Positions 32,604 to 35,144 of a stretch of DNA of 35,144 nt are shown piece by piece. This stretch comes from an uncultured Bacteroidota bacterium. GTDB lineage: Bacteria; Bacteroidota; Bacteroidia; Flavobacteriales; Flavobacteriaceae. The notes under the pieces are model-generated. The model saw only the letters and a program-made list of their open reading frames with translations. It made no database searches and was not told the origin of the DNA. The number at the start of each line of letters is the position of its first letter. Position 1 is the first letter of the stretch. The position numbers and the translations under genes were made by a program. Location of the stretch: NCBI GenBank assembly GCA_902626585.1, contig CACOGA010000012.1:1-35144 (forward strand), read 5' to 3'.

Positions 32604-34037
32604 TTAGTCATTCCTTCTTTTCAATAAATCTTGTTCAATTTTGTCTTCCAGATTCTTATCAATGATATAAAAAAATAATAATCCTGCTGCCAATAAAAAT
32701 GGTATTGATGGAAATACACTAACAAGCATTTTAGTACCTAAAATTGCGGATTCAGTTTGCTCACCAGCACTGTTGGGCACATATCCGTAAGTTCCTAATA
32801 TAGATGCTACTAATGCGCCTCCAATACTTAAGCCAAGCTTCAAGCCTACCATCATTGCTGAAAAAATTATCGCGGTAGCTCTTCTATTATTTTTCCACTC
32901 TGAATAATCTGCCACATCAGCAATCATGGCCCATAGCAGTGGTATTGTTATACCATAAAAGAAACCATGAAATATCTGAGCTCCAAAAATTAAACTTATT
33001 GAATCCGGAGGGAGAATATAAAAGACTAAAATGAATAGTGTTGAAATAAATAAAAAAACTGCAAATACATTTCTCTTGCCATACCTATCGGCTAACATTT
33101 TTGATAAACCAATTCCAATTATCATAAATATGATTCCACCTGCATTAAACAATCCGAAGCCAGCAGAGACAGGATCATTACCAAAAAAATTTATACCAAT
33201 ATCAGATAAAAAATCTATTATCGGAGAAATGAAATCACTCAAAGAGTTTTTTGAAACATAGTTCTCAAAATAATAGACATATGCTCCTCCTTTCATAGCA
33301 AGGGTAGTAAATTGTAAAATGGTAACCGTCAGCATTATCACCCAAGGGATATTTTTTACTAAATCTCTCAAATCGTCTGATAAGCTAGATGATTGCTCAG
33401 GCTTAGGAACTATTCTTTCTTTGGTTGTAATAAATGTAATAAGCAATAAAACAGTTCCTATTACAGCTAGCCAAGTCATGGTTATTTCGATTCCAAGTGC
33501 CTTGTCTCCATCTCCAACATAATTAATAATAGGAAGCATAAACACCTGAACGAAGAATTGGGCAAACATCACAGCAACAAACCTAAAAGCTGAAATGCTA
33601 TTTCTCTCTTTCATATCTCCCGTAATTACTCCGCTAAGTGCTGAATAGGGAAGATTACTCCCTGCATATAGCAGCAGCAGTAATGTGTAGGTCACTACTG
33701 CGTAAATTACTTTACCACTATAGGAAAAGTCAGGCGTCGTGAATGCTAAAACTGATGTAACACCCAGTGGTATTGCTGTCCATAATATCCATGGTCTAAA
33801 CTTTCCCCATTTACTGTTTGTTCTGTCTGCTAATGCTCCAACAATAGGATTAAAAGCAAAAGCGGCTACAGTTCCAACCGTGAAGATAATTTTAGTTGCG
33901 TCATCAGCATTTAAACCATATATATCCGTGTAGAAATATGCTAAATATGTGATTAAAGTTTGAAATACAAGATTAGCCGACAAGTCTCCAAGACTATATC
34001 CGATTTTTTCCTTTAAAGAAAGTGGCTGTGTTATCAT
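32604..34037 (-). CDS. GPH-family (MelB-like) sugar:cation symporter, probable xyloside carrier
   Basis: This 477-residue inner-membrane carrier has about 12 helices. The N-terminus EKIGYSLGDLSANLVFQ and the helix 2-3 loop ADRTNSKWGKFRPWILW (70-86) are diagnostic of the glycoside-pentoside-hexuronide family that includes MelB and XynT-like carriers. The later AMIADVADYSEWKNNRR block (about 376-392) is the family's second signature. It lies between a GH10 xylanase (gap 3) and the cytoplasmic GH43 (gap 11), so it likely imports xylobiose-size products. It ends with a charged KNLEDKIEQDLLKRR tail. Confidence 0.92.
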   Translation of the reverse strand: MITQPLSLKEKIGYSLGDLSANLVFQTLITYLAYFYTDIYGLNADDATKIIFTVGTVAAFAFNPIVGALADRTNSKWGKFRPWILWTAIPLGVTSVLAFTTPDFSYSGKVIYAVVTYTLLLLLYAGSNLPYSALSGVITGDMKERNSISAFRFVAVMFAQFFVQVFMLPIINYVGDGDKALGIEITMTWLAVIGTVLLLITFITTKERIVPKPEQSSSLSDDLRDLVKNIPWVIMLTVTILQFTTLAMKGGAYVYYFENYVSKNSLSDFISPIIDFLSDIGINFFGNDPVSAGFGLFNAGGIIFMIIGIGLSKMLADRYGKRNVFAVFLFISTLFILVFYILPPDSISLIFGAQIFHGFFYGITIPLLWAMIADVADYSEWKNNRRATAIIFSAMMVGLKLGLSIGGALVASILGTYGYVPNSAGEQTESAILGTKMLVSVFPSIPFLLAAGLLFFYIIDKNLEDKIEQDLLKRRND

Positions 34038-34040
34038 AAA

Positions 34041-35144
34041 TTATTTTGTCTTTGAAACATCAATACCCAGTAGTTCAAAATAGGCCGGCTTCTTTTTATA
34101 GTCTCGATCAAATAATAATGGGTAATCTGTTCTATTATTAATCGGATTGTCATTTCTCCATGTATATTTATCGGTTGTACCCCAAAAAGTTACCCTACTA
34201 ATTTTGTCATGATGTTTTATAAATAGCTCAAAAATATCTTTATATCTTTTTGTTAATTTATTTTGAATTTTGTCAGGAATTCCTGCTTGAAATGGATCCC
34301 ATTTTTTATCACCTTCAAATTTTTTAAATTCCTCTCTAGCTATTCCTGCTAGCTCATAAGGGTTGGGAATCACAGTTATATCGAGCTCAGTTATCATTAC
34401 ATCAACACCAGTGGATGCTAAGTCAATGATAGTTTCTTCAATTTCTTTAATACTAGGAAAGTGAAGATCCCAGTGAGCTTGAATTCCAACAGCATCAATT
34501 CTGATTCCTTTTTCTTTTAAAGAGTTAATTATTCTAATAGCACCAGCCCTCTTTTTAGGCTTGTATAAATTATAGTCGTTGTAAGCTAATGCTACATTAG
34601 GGTCTGATTCATTCGCATATTGAAACGCCTTCTCAATATAGTTTTCACCAATCATTTTTAGGAATATTGTCTCACGAAGGGAGCCATCATCATTTAAAGC
34701 CTCATTAACAACATCCCACATATCAACCTTATTTTTAAACCTTGTAACCAATTGAAATATGTGATTTTTTAAATGCCGGTTAAATTTAATGCTGTCTTGA
34801 ATATCAGAAAGGTAATCAGGGACTTGATTGTGCCAAACTAATGTGTGACCCAGTAGATACATATCATTTTCCTTTGCAAAATCTACAATTTTCTGTGCGT
34901 TGGAAAAGGTAAACTTTGAATATTCGGGATGAGAATGCATCCACTTCATTGAATTTTCGGGTGTTACAGAATTAAAATCTTCAGAAACAATTTTCAACAC
35001 TCTATCATCTTTATCAATAATTTGATAATCCTGTTGATTGATGGTTGCACCAATTAAAAAATAGTCTGAAAACTTTTCTTTTAGACTTTCATTTTGCTGT
35101 GAACATGCAAAAAATGGTATGGAAATAATCAATAAAATTAATAA
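34041..35144 (-). CDS. GH10 endo-1,4-beta-xylanase lipoprotein, 5' end beyond the window
   Basis: The frame is open to the right edge and reads LLILLIISIPFFACSQQN, a lipoprotein signal whose initiator lies beyond 35144. The TTG at 35132 is inside this signal and not a start. About 367 residues are visible. A canonical GH10 barrel has PENSMKWMHSHP, GHTLVWHNQVPDYL, WDVVNEAL (acid/base Glu144, numbered from 35132), VGIQAHW, VMITELDI (nucleophile Glu249) and FWGTTDKYTWRN. It cuts internal beta-1,4-xylosidic bonds, with the enzyme likely surface-attached. It is followed after 3 bases by the GPH symporter gene. More xylan genes may lie to the right. Confidence 0.92.
   Translation of the reverse strand, partial: LLILLIISIPFFACSQQNESLKEKFSDYFLIGATINQQDYQIIDKDDRVLKIVSEDFNSVTPENSMKWMHSHPEYSKFTFSNAQKIVDFAKENDMYLLGHTLVWHNQVPDYLSDIQDSIKFNRHLKNHIFQLVTRFKNKVDMWDVVNEALNDDGSLRETIFLKMIGENYIEKAFQYANESDPNVALAYNDYNLYKPKKRAGAIRIINSLKEKGIRIDAVGIQAHWDLHFPSIKEIEETIIDLASTGVDVMITELDITVIPNPYELAGIAREEFKKFEGDKKWDPFQAGIPDKIQNKLTKRYKDIFELFIKHHDKISRVTFWGTTDKYTWRNDNPINNRTDYPLLFDRDYKKKPAYFELLGIDVSKTK

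Noticed and set aside
35130-35132. TTG at 35132 as the start of the GH10 lipoprotein
   Set aside because: The frame stays open to the window edge with a hydrophobic L-L-I-L-L run before it. The start lies outside the window.
1-35144. CRISPR array, insertion sequence, integrase or prophage
   Set aside because: No spaced direct repeats, transposase-like proteins or terminal repeats were seen anywhere in the window.
21537-35144. SusC/SusD pair within the xylan block
   Set aside because: No protein of TonB-receptor size or SusD type is encoded here. The apparent absence is reported as a finding instead.

Overview
The window is AT-rich chromosomal DNA of a member of the Bacteroidota, most likely a (marine) flavobacterium. 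This rests on four things. One protein carries a T9SS C-terminal sorting domain with a GEVED domain. Many lipoproteins and MKK-type signal peptides ending in SQ or AQ are present. At least one promoter has the Bacteroidota TTG / TAnnTTTG form. Gene starts mostly lack Shine-Dalgarno sequences. No phage, insertion sequence, integrase or CRISPR array was seen. The first gene (DUF3078-like) and the last (GH10 xylanase) run off the window edges.

Layout. Positions 1-6.1 kb hold general genes: DUF3078-like, Bax inhibitor-1-like, an outer-membrane beta-barrel, alpha/beta hydrolase, DoxX-like, SixA-like phosphatase, a secreted unknown, a YdjM-type membrane hydrolase and a 54-residue membrane peptide. 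Positions 6.1-11.8 kb hold a first glycan block: a secreted GH3 and GH43 pair on the minus strand and, divergently, an SDR-like gene coupled to a GH53 endo-galactanase lipoprotein. Positions 11.8-21.5 kb hold a 1,085-residue T9SS beta-propeller protein, a gamma-glutamyltransferase, tRNA-Ala(GGC), SppA, several small unknowns, and an azurin operon with two DoxX-like genes and two small ORFs. Positions 21.5-35.1 kb are a xylan/xylose block: FGE-type lipoprotein, xylB-xylA-Na+/sugar symporter operon, then (minus strand) ExbB-like-sulfatase-esterase, a divergent GH10-like gene, and a GH10-GPH symporter-GH43 operon.

Working model (inference). The secreted GH10 enzymes cut xylan, and the esterase may remove acyl groups. 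A sulfatase, possibly matured by the FGE lipoprotein, may remove sulfate. The GPH symporter may import xylo-oligosaccharides for the signal-less GH43. Extracytoplasmic GH3 and GH43 could release xylose, which the Na+ symporter takes up and XylA/XylB turn into xylulose 5-phosphate. No SusC/SusD pair and no dedicated regulator lie in the window, so outer-membrane import must be encoded elsewhere or just past the right edge.

The points most worth a second look are: the FGE/sulfatase/xylan combination with an exported FGE; the non-canonical GH10-like protein; an ExbB-like gene without ExbD joined to a sulfatase; unlisted small ORFs coupled to azurin; and promoter evidence for a TTG start of the T9SS protein. 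No stretch over 300 bases is left empty. The longest apparent gap (21192-21536) contains two small ORFs.
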